A DNA stretch of 64,000 bases from Mesorhizobium sp. M3A.F.Ca.ET.080.04.2.1 (lineage in GTDB: Bacteria > Pseudomonadota > Alphaproteobacteria > Rhizobiales > Rhizobiaceae), in NCBI RefSeq assembly GCF_003952525.1, contig NZ_CP034451.1:2108001-2172000 (forward strand), given 5' to 3'. Shown here one piece after another: positions 17,379 to 26,624 of the stretch. A program made the position numbers and the translations under genes. How positions within the stretch are numbered: position 1 is the stretch's first letter; each line of letters begins with the position of its first letter. The notes beneath the pieces were generated by a model. The model searched no databases. It was given only the letters and a program-made list of their open reading frames with translations, and had not been told where the DNA came from.

Positions 17379-17833
17379 CGTTGCGGCGCGAAATACGCCG
17401 CGTAGGCCTCGCCGAGCCTCGGTTGGGCGGCTTGAAGGTCCTGCCGTGCCTGGCCGGCCTGTGCCCGTTCGTCGGCGCCGACCGCGGTTCCGGCCCGGCC
17501 CGCGGCCTCCGACAGGCGTCTCATCGCCGCCGTTAGATCGGTTGGCTGGGTAGCATCAGGGGAACTGATCGACCTCACTTGTCGATCGCACTCTCCGAGC
17601 GTCTCGGCGAAGGATTGCAAGGCGGCCTTTGCGTAGGGGGACGGCGCCGCGCCCGCAATCCAGGCGTCGGTCACCAGCACAGCGGACTGGGCTGTCGAGG
17701 CGGCAAGCTTGGATTGCTCGTCGATGGTTTCGGACGATGAGCAGGATGCGAGTGCCGCCAGCGGCAGGGCAAGACGGATCGCCCGAGCAACGCCACCCCA
17801 TACCTTGCCCTCGTCGCGACCGCCAGGAACCAT
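17375..17833 (-). CDS. Small lipoprotein, unknown function
   Basis: A lipoprotein of about 152 residues with the lipobox LAALASC and a mostly helical mature part rich in Ala, Gln and Glu. ATG 17833 or GTG 17854 could start it; neither has a strong ribosome site. It overlaps the NRAMP-like gene by four bases and is the first gene of the stress operon. I do not recognise a family. Confidence 0.65.
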   Translation of the reverse strand: MVPGGRDEGKVWGGVARAIRLALPLAALASCSSSETIDEQSKLAASTAQSAVLVTDAWIAGAAPSPYAKAALQSFAETLGECDRQVRSISSPDATQPTDLTAAMRRLSEAAGRAGTAVGADERAQAGQARQDLQAAQPRLGEAYAAYFAPQR

Positions 17834-18062
17834 CAAGATAAAAGCGGTTGCCACCTGGAAAGTTCCGCCGTCAGGGGGAACGGCGCGAGGGCCAGATTGC
17901 AGCCGCTAATCTGGCATCTTCGAGAGGAGCGCGGCATCCCGCGTGGGGCAGCATTTGCCAATCCTGCCGAAGTCGAAAGTCGGACCCGCTGCCCCGCCAG
18001 ACCTTGACGAAAATTCCTGCGCCTGTTTGAGAGCGGGGATTAAGACATTTGCTCCAGGGGAG

Positions 18063-19142
18063 ATGAGCAGCGGTGGGCAGGCTGTGAAGCGCGTTCTTCG
18101 AATGCTTGCCGCGGTGCTGGTGGCCTGCGGAGTGGCCGGCTGCACCAGCATCTCCTACTACGCGCAGTCGTTGGAGGGTCATGCGCAGATCATGGCCGCG
18201 CGAAGGAATGTCGGGAAGTTGATCCATGACCCTTCGACGCCTAAAGCTTTGCGCACCAAGTTGACGTCGGCCAGCGCCATACGACGGTTTGCGACCGATG
18301 AACTGGCACTGCCCGAAAACAACAGCTACCGCAGCTATGTCGACATCGGTCGGGACGCTGTGACCTGGGCCGTTTTTGCCGCGCCGCAATTCTCGCTCGC
18401 GCCACGAACATGGTGCTTTCCGGTTTTCGGCTGCGTTCCGTACCGGGGTTACTTTGCTCGCAAATCCGCGGCTGAAAGCGCCGTCGAGCTTCATAGACAG
18501 GGGTTGGACGTCTATGTCACGGGCGTCACCGCTTATTCCACACTGGGCTGGTCCAGCGACCCGCTGCTAAGCACCATGCTCCGTCAGGACGACACGTATC
18601 TTGCAAGCCTTATCTTTCATGAACTGGCGCATCAGCGCATCTATGTCGATGACGATTCCGCGTTCAACGAGGCGTTCGCTGTTGCCGTTGAAACCACCGG
18701 CGTCAGGAAATGGCTCCGCGCAGCCGGCGATCGCGCCGGATTGCGCCGCTACGAAGCCGATCGCAAGCGCAGGGCCGATTTTCTCGGACTGGTGTCGAAT
18801 ACTCGGGACGAGTTGAGGCAGGTCTATGAAAGTTCCCGTAGCCCGGAGCGGATGGCGGCTGCGAAAGCGGCGACGATCGAAAAGCTGCGGATCCGCTACC
18901 GGCACATGCGCGACAAGCAGTGGGCCGGATACCGGGGATACGACGCCTGGTTCGAGGCGCCGATCAACAACGCAAAGCTCGCCGCGACTGCTGTCTACGG
19001 CGAACAGGTTCCGGCGTTTCTTCGTTTGTTCGACTTGTGCTCCGGGGACTATCCAAGGTTCTACGCTTCTGTTCGACGGATCGCGGATTTGCACAAGCCT
19101 TCCCGTGCTGCAGCGCTCAGGGCTGCAGATACATGTGATTGA
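18063..19142 (+). CDS. Predicted lipoprotein zinc aminopeptidase (COG4324 type)
   Basis: A 359-residue protein with lipobox VAGC about 21 residues into the hydrophobic segment and the zinc motif FHELAHQR, followed by SAFNEAFAVAVE providing the third ligand Glu. These match the predicted aminopeptidase family of proteobacterial lipoproteins. The start is ATG 18063 with AGGGGAG very close upstream; GTG 18084 or ATG 18102 would still give a signal peptide. It probably acts on peptides at the periplasmic face. Confidence 0.87.
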   Translation: MSSGGQAVKRVLRMLAAVLVACGVAGCTSISYYAQSLEGHAQIMAARRNVGKLIHDPSTPKALRTKLTSASAIRRFATDELALPENNSYRSYVDIGRDAVTWAVFAAPQFSLAPRTWCFPVFGCVPYRGYFARKSAAESAVELHRQGLDVYVTGVTAYSTLGWSSDPLLSTMLRQDDTYLASLIFHELAHQRIYVDDDSAFNEAFAVAVETTGVRKWLRAAGDRAGLRRYEADRKRRADFLGLVSNTRDELRQVYESSRSPERMAAAKAATIEKLRIRYRHMRDKQWAGYRGYDAWFEAPINNAKLAATAVYGEQVPAFLRLFDLCSGDYPRFYASVRRIADLHKPSRAAALRAADTCD

Positions 19143-19366
19143 CATGAACCAGCAAGGATGGGCAGCGGCGCTTTGCTGCCGCTGTCGGTGCGGACATTGA
19201 AACCGCCGCCGGGCAGCGGCTCGACAAATCGCGGGTTGATGACCCCACAGTCCTTCTTGTCGTCGCAGCATTCATAGCCGGTGACCGGATCATGGTAACC
19301 GGTGTACCAGTTGTGAGCGACGGCGAGCGAGATCAACAGACCTTCATTGTCCGCTCTCACCTGCAT
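19061..19366 (-). CDS. Small secreted Cys-rich protein, possibly frame-damaged
   Basis: A reading frame antisense to the end of the aminopeptidase gene. The core HNWYTGYHDPVTGYECC, then DKKDCGV and GGGFNVRTD resembles small exported proteins of rhizobia that start with HxWY after signal cleavage. The preceding segment LLISLAVA could be the tail of a signal peptide, but the in-frame N-terminus has no basic n-region. An ATG AAG GTC in another frame suggests one indel in the signal-peptide codons. The last 27 codons overlap the aminopeptidase gene, and the true end may differ. Confidence 0.4.
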   Translation of the reverse strand: MQVRADNEGLLISLAVAHNWYTGYHDPVTGYECCDDKKDCGVINPRFVEPLPGGGFNVRTDSGSKAPLPILAGSCQSHVSAALSAAAREGLCKSAIRRTEA

Positions 19367-19506
19367 ATCCCGGCTTCGCAAAATGCTATAGTCGCCCTCG
19401 GGACACGTGACGCGAATGCGTGCCACCACCCTGCAGAACGATTATCGACGCCCAAAAGACCGACAACGTGGAGATGCGACGAACCCAGCCAGCGGAGGAT
19501 TGCACC

Positions 19507-20730
19507 GTGAGACCTGGATCAAGCGCAGAACATACAGACAGCACTGAATCTCTTGATGATCATCGACCGATAAGTCGCCGGGATGCGCTCAAGGCAGCAG
19601 GCCTGGCCGGAGCTGCCGCGCTGTCAACAGGCGCCGTATCGGTCTGCGCCCATGCAGCGGCCGCCGATCCGATGCAAAACCTGGTCGCAGCGGCCAGAGC
19701 GGAAGGGCAGCTTGCCGTCATGGGATTGCCGCGCGACTGGTGCGGATACGGCGCCATCATAGATGGTTTCAAGGCCAGATACGGTCTTACGGTCAAAGAA
19801 CTTCGACCCAGTGCCAGCTCAGCCGATCAGATTGAGGCGATCAAGGCCGGGCGAGCCAAGGCCGACTACCAGATCCCGGATGTAATCGAGGTCGGCGTGT
19901 CGTTCGCCTCATCGGCAAAACAGGAAGGCCTGTTGCTGCCGTACAAAGTCTCAAAGTGGGAGACAATCCCGGGAGGCGCCAAAGATGCGCAAGCGCATTG
20001 GTATGGCGGCTACTATGGAGCCATCGCCTTCGAGATCAACGCTGACCTCGTCGCCAAGATCCCGCAGGATTGGTCGGATCTTGCTGCGCCGGAGTATCGA
20101 AACTCGGTTGGACTCGCCGGCAACGTCTCTTCAAATCAAGCAATCCAGAGCATCTTGGCGGCGGGCTTGTCCGGAACAAAGGGCAATGCGGATGAAGCCG
20201 CCGCTCAGGGGCTGAAGTTCTTCGCCGATCTCAATGAGAAAGGCAATTTCGTGCCCGTAATCGGGGATTCCAACTCGCTTGTTCAGGGCCGCACGCCGAT
20301 CCTGATTCGCTGGGATTACCTTGCGCTCGCCGACCGCGACCGCCTTGGCGGGACAGCGAGGATCGAAGTCGTCAGGCCAAGGACCGGCTTCACCGCGGGT
20401 CTCTATGTCCAGGCGATCAGCGCCGGTGCTCAGCATCCGAACGCTGCGCGGCTTTGGATGGAATACCTTTACTCAGACGAGGTGCAGCTCGCATGGTTGA
20501 AAGGCCAATGTTATCCGATCCGGATCGCAGACCTCGTTCGCAATGGATCGGTCCCAATCGATTGGCGCGGGAGGCTCCAACATCCCGATATCCACGATCC
20601 AGACAAGATATTTCCGACGCTCGAGGACCAGGAGAGGGCGAGGGACGTCATAACCAACGGCTGGGACGAGATTGTCGGCGTCAGGGTGCGTTGCCTGCCC
20701 GACAAGGGGTACGATGGCCCGGTATCCTGA
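19507..20730 (+). CDS. Tat-exported ABC transporter substrate-binding protein
   Basis: A 407-residue protein. GTG 19507 is chosen because GGAGG lies nine bases upstream. The N-terminus has a twin-arginine type signal (ISRRDALKAAGLAGAAALS). The mature part has the type-2 binding fold used for Fe(III), thiamine or polyamine-like ligands (GLPRDWCGYGAIIDGFKARY; GYYGAIAFEINADL; QGRTPILIRWDY; GLYVQAIS). No permease or ATPase gene is adjacent on this strand, so it is an orphan binding protein. It lies tail to tail with the SDR of the Pot-type operon. Confidence 0.85.
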   Translation: MRPGSSAEHTDSTESLDDHRPISRRDALKAAGLAGAAALSTGAVSVCAHAAAADPMQNLVAAARAEGQLAVMGLPRDWCGYGAIIDGFKARYGLTVKELRPSASSADQIEAIKAGRAKADYQIPDVIEVGVSFASSAKQEGLLLPYKVSKWETIPGGAKDAQAHWYGGYYGAIAFEINADLVAKIPQDWSDLAAPEYRNSVGLAGNVSSNQAIQSILAAGLSGTKGNADEAAAQGLKFFADLNEKGNFVPVIGDSNSLVQGRTPILIRWDYLALADRDRLGGTARIEVVRPRTGFTAGLYVQAISAGAQHPNAARLWMEYLYSDEVQLAWLKGQCYPIRIADLVRNGSVPIDWRGRLQHPDIHDPDKIFPTLEDQERARDVITNGWDEIVGVRVRCLPDKGYDGPVS

Positions 20731-20886
20731 TGCCGGCGACGCCAATCCGCGGCGAAGCCGCAAGCTACGTGCCGATCGGCCAGCCGGCCCAAGGTCGCCG
20801 CCAGCGCAGGTAGACGATAGCGGCGCTCCACCCGATCGTGCACCGAATTCCTGCTTACCGCCCGAGAGATCAAAGCGAGCCAGCGC

Positions 20887-21648
20887 TCAGCCGATGCTCT
20901 CTCCACCATCGACGACCAGCGCCTGGCCAGTCATGAAGGAAGAGCGATCGGAGACGAGGAACAGTATGGCTTCGGCGATCTCCTCAGCGCTTGCCCAGCG
21001 CCCCATCGGAATTTTCATCCGCACGTAACGTTCGATAGCGTCGCGCCCGCCCATCTGGGCAATGAACGGCTCATTGAACGGCGTGTCGACCCAGCCGGGG
21101 CAAAGCGCGTTGACCCGCACATTATACTTTGCGTAATCGAGCGACATCTGTCTCGTCATCGCCACCACTGCGTGTTTGGAGGTGGCATAAGCGATCATCT
21201 CGCGGTCGTAGAAGACGCCCGAATTCGAGGCGGTGTTGAGGATGACGCCGCCGCCCTGCGCGATCATCGCCGGCATGACCGCCTTGGCCGCGAGGAACTG
21301 GGCCCGCACATTGATGCGCCACGAGGCATCCATGCCGTCGGTGCTGACTTGGGTCAGCGTGCCGCCGACCTGGATGCCGGCATGGCTGTGCAAGATATCG
21401 ATCCGGCCATGCCTGCCGAGCGTTCCCGCGATCAGCTCCTCCACCGCCCTGTCGTCGCCGACATCGGTGCCGACAGCTTCGGCGCGGCCGCCGGCATCGC
21501 GAATGCCGGACGCGGTGGCTTCGCCCGCAATGAGGTCCCGGTCGGCGACCACGACGACCGCCCCTTCGCTTGCCATGATTGTGGCGCCGGCGCGTCCGAT
21601 GCCCGAGCCAGCTCCGGTCACCACGGCGATACGATCTTTGAGAATCAT
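20887..21648 (-). CDS. Short-chain dehydrogenase/reductase (SDR)
   Basis: A 253-residue classical SDR: cofactor motif TGAGSGIG near residue 13, then NTASNSG and catalytic Tyr/Lys in YATSK. The Asp of DRDLIAG after the second strand suggests NAD preference. ATG 21648 lies 11 bases after the permease gene, so the enzyme is the last gene of the importer operon. It probably oxidises or reduces the imported compound, an inference from operon logic. Confidence 0.88.
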   Translation of the reverse strand: MILKDRIAVVTGAGSGIGRAGATIMASEGAVVVVADRDLIAGEATASGIRDAGGRAEAVGTDVGDDRAVEELIAGTLGRHGRIDILHSHAGIQVGGTLTQVSTDGMDASWRINVRAQFLAAKAVMPAMIAQGGGVILNTASNSGVFYDREMIAYATSKHAVVAMTRQMSLDYAKYNVRVNALCPGWVDTPFNEPFIAQMGGRDAIERYVRMKIPMGRWASAEEIAEAILFLVSDRSSFMTGQALVVDGGESIG

Positions 21649-21659
21649 GGATGTGTCTT

Positions 21660-22472
21660 TCAAGGCGATGGTTTTCGTCGGCCGAGTTGCCATTGCGCGA
21701 GCAGGACGAGCAGCACCGACGCGGCTAGCACGATCGTCGCGACGGCGTTGATCTCCGGCGTCACGCCGCGCCGGATGGAAGCAAAGACATAGATCGGCAA
21801 GGTCGTCTGCGCGCCAGCCACGAAGAAGGCGACGATGAAGTCGTCGAAAGAGAAGGTGAAGGCGAGCAGGAAGCCCGCGATCACGGCGGGCATGATCTGC
21901 GGCAGCACGATGGCGCGGAACGTCGTCAGCGGCGTAGCGTAAAGATCGCTCGACGCCTCGACCAGATTGCGGTCGAGGCTGCTCAGCCGCGTGCCGACGA
22001 TCATCGTCACGAGCGCCATCGAGAACAGGCCGTGCGCGGCGATGATCGAACCATAGCCGAGAGAAAGCCGCGGCGGCTGGTCGGCCGGCCATAGCGAAGC
22101 GAGGAACGGATTGACGACGGCAAAGAGCTGTACCAGAGCGACCAGTGTCGAGATGCCGATCACGACCCCCGGAACGACGATCGCGGCACCCAGCAGCGCC
22201 TCGAACAGCGCCCGCGTGCGCGCTCCGACACGCTGCAGCCCGAGCGCCGCGGCGGTGCCACAGAAGGCCGCAAGCAGAGCGCTGGTCGTGGCGATGATCA
22301 GGCTGTTCTTCAGCGCCTCGACCAGGAACGGGTTGGACAGCGCCTTGCCGTACCATTGCGTCGAGAAGCCGGTGAACTCGCTGGCGTGATGGCCGGCGTT
22401 GAAGGAGAACAGCACGACCAGTGCGATCGGCAGATAGAGGAAGGCGAAAACGGCGACGACGAAGGCTCGCAT
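21660..22472 (-). CDS. Pot-type ABC transporter permease (PotC-like)
   Basis: A 270-residue permease with six helices. The EAA-type loop is visible as LVEASSDLYATPLTTFRAIVLPQIMPA. It resembles PotC/YdcV proteins of polyamine and opine importers. Its first codon overlaps the last base of the preceding permease gene. It forms the translocation pore with the PotB-like protein. Confidence 0.9.
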   Translation of the reverse strand: MRAFVVAVFAFLYLPIALVVLFSFNAGHHASEFTGFSTQWYGKALSNPFLVEALKNSLIIATTSALLAAFCGTAAALGLQRVGARTRALFEALLGAAIVVPGVVIGISTLVALVQLFAVVNPFLASLWPADQPPRLSLGYGSIIAAHGLFSMALVTMIVGTRLSSLDRNLVEASSDLYATPLTTFRAIVLPQIMPAVIAGFLLAFTFSFDDFIVAFFVAGAQTTLPIYVFASIRRGVTPEINAVATIVLAASVLLVLLAQWQLGRRKPSP

Positions 22473-23416
22473 CAGATCAAGTCCACGCGGCGGGCGCCGG
22501 AGAGCCGGGTCGAGATGCGGTTGGCAAGGATCAGCACCACCACCGAGACCAGCACCAGCGTGATGGCGATGGCCGAACCGAACGGCCAGTTGCGCGACTG
22601 CAGGAAGAGGTCGACCAGGGCGTTGCCGATGAAGAACACCTTGCCGCCGCCGAGTAGGGTCGGGATCAGATATTCACCGAGCAGCAGGATCATCACCAGC
22701 GAGAAGCCGGTCATCACGCCCGGAAGCGACAGCCTCAGCGTCACGCCGATGAATGTCGACAAGGGCGTCGCGCCGAGATCGGCGGACGCCTCCAGCAGCC
22801 GACGATCCAGCCGCTCCAGACTGACATAGATCGGCAGGATCATCAGCGGCAGGTAGCCGTAGACGATCCCGAGCAGCACTGCCCCCGGCGTGTTGATCAG
22901 CCGCAGATCCTCGATCCCGACATAAGCAAGCAGGGCCGGAATGCCGCGCCCGCCAAGGATGTACAGCCAGGCATAGGTGCGCATCAAAAGGCTCGTCCAG
23001 AACGGGATGACGATCAGGGCGAGCAGGATCAGCCGCCAGCGCTGCGGCGCGCGCAGCGCAAGATAATAGGCGACGGGGTAGGCGACGAGCAGGCAGCCCA
23101 GCGCACCGACCGGCGCCAGCACCATCGTGTTCCAGAACGCGTTCGCCCGCGCCGGCAGATTTGCATATTGCGCGAATGTGAGCGCGGCCTGGTAGCCGCC
23201 TTCCGGCGCCCGCTCGCCGACACTGAAGATGGCGATGGCAATGAAGGGCAGCACCAGGAAGACAATCAGCCACAGCGCTGCTGGAGCAAGCAGCAGCGCC
23301 GTCACCAGATTTTTGCGAAAACGAGTACCGCGCATCGAGAAAGCCGTTTCGGCACCGGCGGACGAACATCCGCCGGTCAATTTGTCTGGATCGGACTTGA
23401 CGCCGGTCCGGCTCAA
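22472..23416 (-). CDS. Pot-type ABC transporter permease (PotB-like)
   Basis: A 314-residue (TTG 23416, overlapping the binding-protein stop) or 287-residue (ATG 23335) permease; the longer N-terminus is Gly/Ser-rich and not conserved-looking. Six helices; EAA-type loop LLEASADLGATPLSTFIGVTLRLSLPG. Family features match PotB/YdcU. It sits in the order ATPase, binding protein, permease, permease, SDR. Confidence 0.88.
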   Translation of the reverse strand: MSRTGVKSDPDKLTGGCSSAGAETAFSMRGTRFRKNLVTALLLAPAALWLIVFLVLPFIAIAIFSVGERAPEGGYQAALTFAQYANLPARANAFWNTMVLAPVGALGCLLVAYPVAYYLALRAPQRWRLILLALIVIPFWTSLLMRTYAWLYILGGRGIPALLAYVGIEDLRLINTPGAVLLGIVYGYLPLMILPIYVSLERLDRRLLEASADLGATPLSTFIGVTLRLSLPGVMTGFSLVMILLLGEYLIPTLLGGGKVFFIGNALVDLFLQSRNWPFGSAIAITLVLVSVVVLILANRISTRLSGARRVDLI

Positions 23417-24576
23417 GCCGACTTGAAGCGCGCCATCAGCTCGGCGCGGCCCGGATCGGTCAGTGTCGCCGCGGCGCCGAACTCGAGCGGCTTCAGAAGA
23501 TCGGCGGCCGGATAGAGGATCGGATTGTCGAGCACCTCCTTCGGCAGCAGCGCATTGACCCGCGCGTCGATCGAGGGGGCACCATTGGCCAGATGCTCCT
23601 TCACAGCGATCTTCGGGTTCATCAGGTAGTTGAGCAGCGCGTATCCGGCGGGCTTGTTGGGCGCATCCTTCGGGATGGCGTAGAAGTCGGTCCAGATCTC
23701 GCCGCCTTCCTTGCCGAGCACATAGGCAATCTCGGCAATGTCGCGATGGAGCTGCGCGCCGTCATTGGTCCAGCACATCGTCATCCAGGCGTCGCCGGAG
23801 CGCATCGACGGCTGGTAGTCGCTCGACACCGCGAACAGATGCGGTTTGACCTTGAGCAGCAATTCCTCTGCCTTGGCGAGCTCGTCCTGCTTCAGCGAGT
23901 TGAAGGAATAGCCATAGTATTTCAGCGCGTTGCCGATGGTGGTCAGCTGGTAGTCATGCACCATTGTGCGGCCGTCGCCTTCGACCATGGCCGTGTCCCA
24001 GAACTCCTTCCAGCTCGACATCGGCTTGGCGAGCTTCTTGGTGTTGACGGCAAAGCCGGTCGTGCCCCAGTTCTTCGGCACGGCGTAGATCGTGCCATCG
24101 ATCGTGCCTTCGGCCGTGAAGCGCGCATCTTCCTGCGAACCGTCGAAATTGCCTAGCTTGGCCATATCCAGCGCTTCGATGATGCCGAGCTTCTTGTAGG
24201 TCGAAATGGTGTAGTTGGTCGGCACGAAAAGGCTCCAGCCCGAACCGCCGGCCTGCAGCTTGGCCAGCATTTCCTCGTTCGATCCGAAGACGTTGACCTC
24301 GACGGCGACGCCGATCTCAGCCTTGAAGCTCTCGAACGTCGCCGGATCGTGGTAGTTCGGCCAGGTGGCGATCGACATGCGATCGCCAAGGCTCTCGGCA
24401 GCAAAGGCGGGCGCCGGCATGATGCCGAGCTCGCGCGCCATTACCGCCGTGGCGACGCCAAGGCCGGTAAGGCCCAGGAAGTCGCGCCGGCTGATCGAGC
24501 CGCGCTTCAGGCGCATCAATTGGTCGACGAATTTTTCAGGGCTTATCGGCAGTCCGTCACGATAGGATTTCGACAT
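23413..24576 (-). CDS. Tat-exported Pot-type substrate-binding protein (PotD-like)
   Basis: A 387-residue protein from ATG 24576 with GAGGGAAG upstream. The signal SISRRDFLGLTGLG is a twin-arginine type. The mature domain follows the PotD pattern (ATWPNYHDPATFESF; GSNEEMLAKLQAGGSGWSL; VPKNWGTTGFAVNT; AKPMSSWKEFWD). The ligand is likely a polyamine, opine or similar small cation but cannot be read from the sequence. The gene overlaps its ATPase gene by 20 bases. Confidence 0.9.
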   Translation of the reverse strand: MSKSYRDGLPISPEKFVDQLMRLKRGSISRRDFLGLTGLGVATAVMARELGIMPAPAFAAESLGDRMSIATWPNYHDPATFESFKAEIGVAVEVNVFGSNEEMLAKLQAGGSGWSLFVPTNYTISTYKKLGIIEALDMAKLGNFDGSQEDARFTAEGTIDGTIYAVPKNWGTTGFAVNTKKLAKPMSSWKEFWDTAMVEGDGRTMVHDYQLTTIGNALKYYGYSFNSLKQDELAKAEELLLKVKPHLFAVSSDYQPSMRSGDAWMTMCWTNDGAQLHRDIAEIAYVLGKEGGEIWTDFYAIPKDAPNKPAGYALLNYLMNPKIAVKEHLANGAPSIDARVNALLPKEVLDNPILYPAADLLKPLEFGAAATLTDPGRAELMARFKSA

Positions 24577-25729
24577 GTTGGTCTTCCCTCTGGTTGGTCC
24601 CGTTGTTCTTGGGCTGCGGAAACGCCAGCGGCGCTTCGGCGGCAAAGCCGATGGCGACGGGTTCGCCCCGCTTGAAGAGATTGCCCCTGCCCATCACATG
24701 ATCGGCCTTGGCGAGCAGCGACCCGATGCCCGACACCTCGATCGCGTATTCCGCGGTCGAGCCGAGGAATATGCGGTTGCGGACGACGCCTTGCAGGCTG
24801 CCCCTGCCGGGTGCTGAAAGGCTCAGCGATTCCGGCCGCAGGCTGACGGAAACGGCCTCGCCACGGCTGAGCGGCACCCGCTTGCGCGCCGCAATCACCG
24901 TGCCGTCGTCGAGCGCGACATCGACGAGGTCGCCGCAGAGCCCCGTCACCTTGCCCCTGAGCAGATTGGTCTTGCCAACGAAATCCGCAACGAACAGATC
25001 GGCCGGCTCGTCATAGATCTCGCTCGGCTGGCCCAGTTGCACCACACGGCCGCCATTCATGACGCAAACGAAGTCGCTCATCGACAGCGCTTCCTCCTGG
25101 TCGTGGGTGACCAGAACGAAGGTGATGCCGATCTCGCGCTGCAGGTTCTGCAGCTCGATCTGCATGTCGGTGCGCAGCTTCTTGTCGAGCGCCGCCAGCG
25201 GCTCATCGAGAAGAAGCACCGCCGGCTTGTTGACCAGCGCCCGGGCGAGCGCGACGCGCTGCTGCTGGCCGCCGGAAAGCTCGTGAATCTTGCGGCGCCC
25301 GTAACCGGATAGCTGCACCATGGCCAACGCCTCGCCCGCCTTCCGGGCGATGTCGCGGGAGGACAGCCGCGGCCTCGCCTGACGCAGCCCGTAGGAGATG
25401 TTCTCCTCGACATCGAGATGCGGGAACAGCGCGTATTGCTGGAACACCATGTTGACCGGGCGCCGATAGGGCGGCGTTCCAGCCATGTCGCGGCCGCGGA
25501 TCAGCACCTGGCCCTCGCTCGGCTGCTCGAAGCCGCCGATCATGCGCAGACAAGTCGTCTTGCCGCAGCCGGAGGGTCCGAGCAGCGCCACGAAGGCGGA
25601 AGGCGGGATGGCAAGGTCGATACCGCTCACCGCGGTGACGGCGCCGTAGCGCTTGGTGACCGCGCGGAACTCGATATCGGGCACTGCAGTCAAGCCACGG
25701 GCTCCAGCGACAGCGTGAGGCAATGTCAC
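24557..25729 (-). CDS. Pot-type ABC transporter ATP-binding protein (PotA-like)
   Basis: A 390-residue ATPase with a C-terminal TOBE domain. Walker A GPSGCGKTT, signature LSGGQQQR, Walker B LLLDEPLAALD, H-loop VTHDQEEA. It is the first gene of the importer operon and is transcribed away from the LuxR-type gene. The intergenic region between them carries an inverted repeat. Confidence 0.92.
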   Translation of the reverse strand: MTLPHAVAGARGLTAVPDIEFRAVTKRYGAVTAVSGIDLAIPPSAFVALLGPSGCGKTTCLRMIGGFEQPSEGQVLIRGRDMAGTPPYRRPVNMVFQQYALFPHLDVEENISYGLRQARPRLSSRDIARKAGEALAMVQLSGYGRRKIHELSGGQQQRVALARALVNKPAVLLLDEPLAALDKKLRTDMQIELQNLQREIGITFVLVTHDQEEALSMSDFVCVMNGGRVVQLGQPSEIYDEPADLFVADFVGKTNLLRGKVTGLCGDLVDVALDDGTVIAARKRVPLSRGEAVSVSLRPESLSLSAPGRGSLQGVVRNRIFLGSTAEYAIEVSGIGSLLAKADHVMGRGNLFKRGEPVAIGFAAEAPLAFPQPKNNGTNQREDQHVEILS

Positions 25730-25757
25730 GACGCTAGCAGAGCCAATGCTGGCTAGT

Positions 25758-25779
25758 ATATACCTCCCAGGTGGTATAT
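25758..25779. promoter_or_regulatory. Inverted repeat between the importer operon and the LuxR gene
   Basis: ATATACC and GGTATAT arms of seven bases are separated by eight bases. A smaller nested repeat ACCT-ccc-AGGT overlaps the left arm. The site lies about 30 bp upstream of potA's start and about 33 bp upstream of the likely LuxR start. It is a natural operator candidate for the LuxR-type protein. Only the symmetry is seen; binding is inferred. Confidence 0.5.
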
Positions 25780-25811
25780 TTAGCCGATTTTATCGTTTAG
25801 AGGGGTATGGA

Positions 25812-26624
25812 TTGGCCACCTCCCGCAGTGACGACTACAATGCGCTCGCCGCCGTGATCGCCGCGGCGCGTGAGACCGGCGGCGACCATTTCGGCAAGGC
25901 GATCGTCGGCTGGCTACGCGGTCATGTCCGCTTCGACCACTGCGTGATCTTCGGCTATCGGGGTGCCGCGCGGCCGCCGCTGCTGTTCGAGACCTTCTCG
26001 CCGGCCGAAAGCCATGTGTTCGTCGCGCTCTATCAGGAAGGGCCCTATCTGCTCGACCCCTTCCATCACGCCGCGGTCGAGCGCAAGGAGGGTTTCTGGC
26101 GCATGCGCGAGTTGGCACCGGACCGCTTCTATGCCAGCGAATACCACCGTTCCTATTACAGCCAGACCCGGCTCGCCGAGGAGGTCGGCTTCTTCGTTCC
26201 GCTGGCCGGCAAGGATGCGCTGGTGCTGTCGCTGATGCGCCAGCGCGCCTCGGGGCCGTTCGGCACCGCCGACGCCAGGCTGCTGCGCGACATGGCGCCG
26301 GCGGTGATTGGTTTCTGCAGGCTGCGCTGGCCGGCCCTGCCTGCTGACGAGATTGCGATCCCATCGCCGGGCGAGATCGTTGCGCCAGCCAGCGAACTCG
26401 ATCGCGCGCATATCTGGAAAAGCCTTTCGCTGACCTCGCGCGAAAAGCAGGTCGTTGACCTGGTGCTTCAGGGCCACTCGACTGAATCGATCGCCAGGGC
26501 GCTTAGGATCGTGCCCGGGACCGTCAAGGTCCACCGCCGCAACATCTACCGCAAGCTCAAGATCAAGTCGCAGGCGGGCCTCTTCGGGCGCTTCGTCGAG
26601 ATCATCGACGCGCGCATCGGCTGA
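25812..26624 (+). CDS. LuxR-family transcriptional regulator
   Basis: A C-terminal GerE/LuxR helix-turn-helix is clear: SLTSREKQVVDLVLQGHSTESIARALRIVPGTVKVHRRNIYRKL at about residues 208-252. The N-terminal 200 residues resemble a GAF/autoinducer-like sensory domain (RFDHCVIFGYRG) without a recognised ligand. TTG 25812 is favoured because AGGGG lies about 8 bases upstream; the open frame extends to 25746 but would begin inside the operator region. The divergent importer/SDR operon is its probable target. Confidence 0.85.
   Translation: MATSRSDDYNALAAVIAAARETGGDHFGKAIVGWLRGHVRFDHCVIFGYRGAARPPLLFETFSPAESHVFVALYQEGPYLLDPFHHAAVERKEGFWRMRELAPDRFYASEYHRSYYSQTRLAEEVGFFVPLAGKDALVLSLMRQRASGPFGTADARLLRDMAPAVIGFCRLRWPALPADEIAIPSPGEIVAPASELDRAHIWKSLSLTSREKQVVDLVLQGHSTESIARALRIVPGTVKVHRRNIYRKLKIKSQAGLFGRFVEIIDARIG

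Noticed and set aside
16260..17405. 381-codon + strand frame opposite the NRAMP-like gene
   Set aside because: Hydrophilic shadow; the minus strand shows a normal membrane protein.
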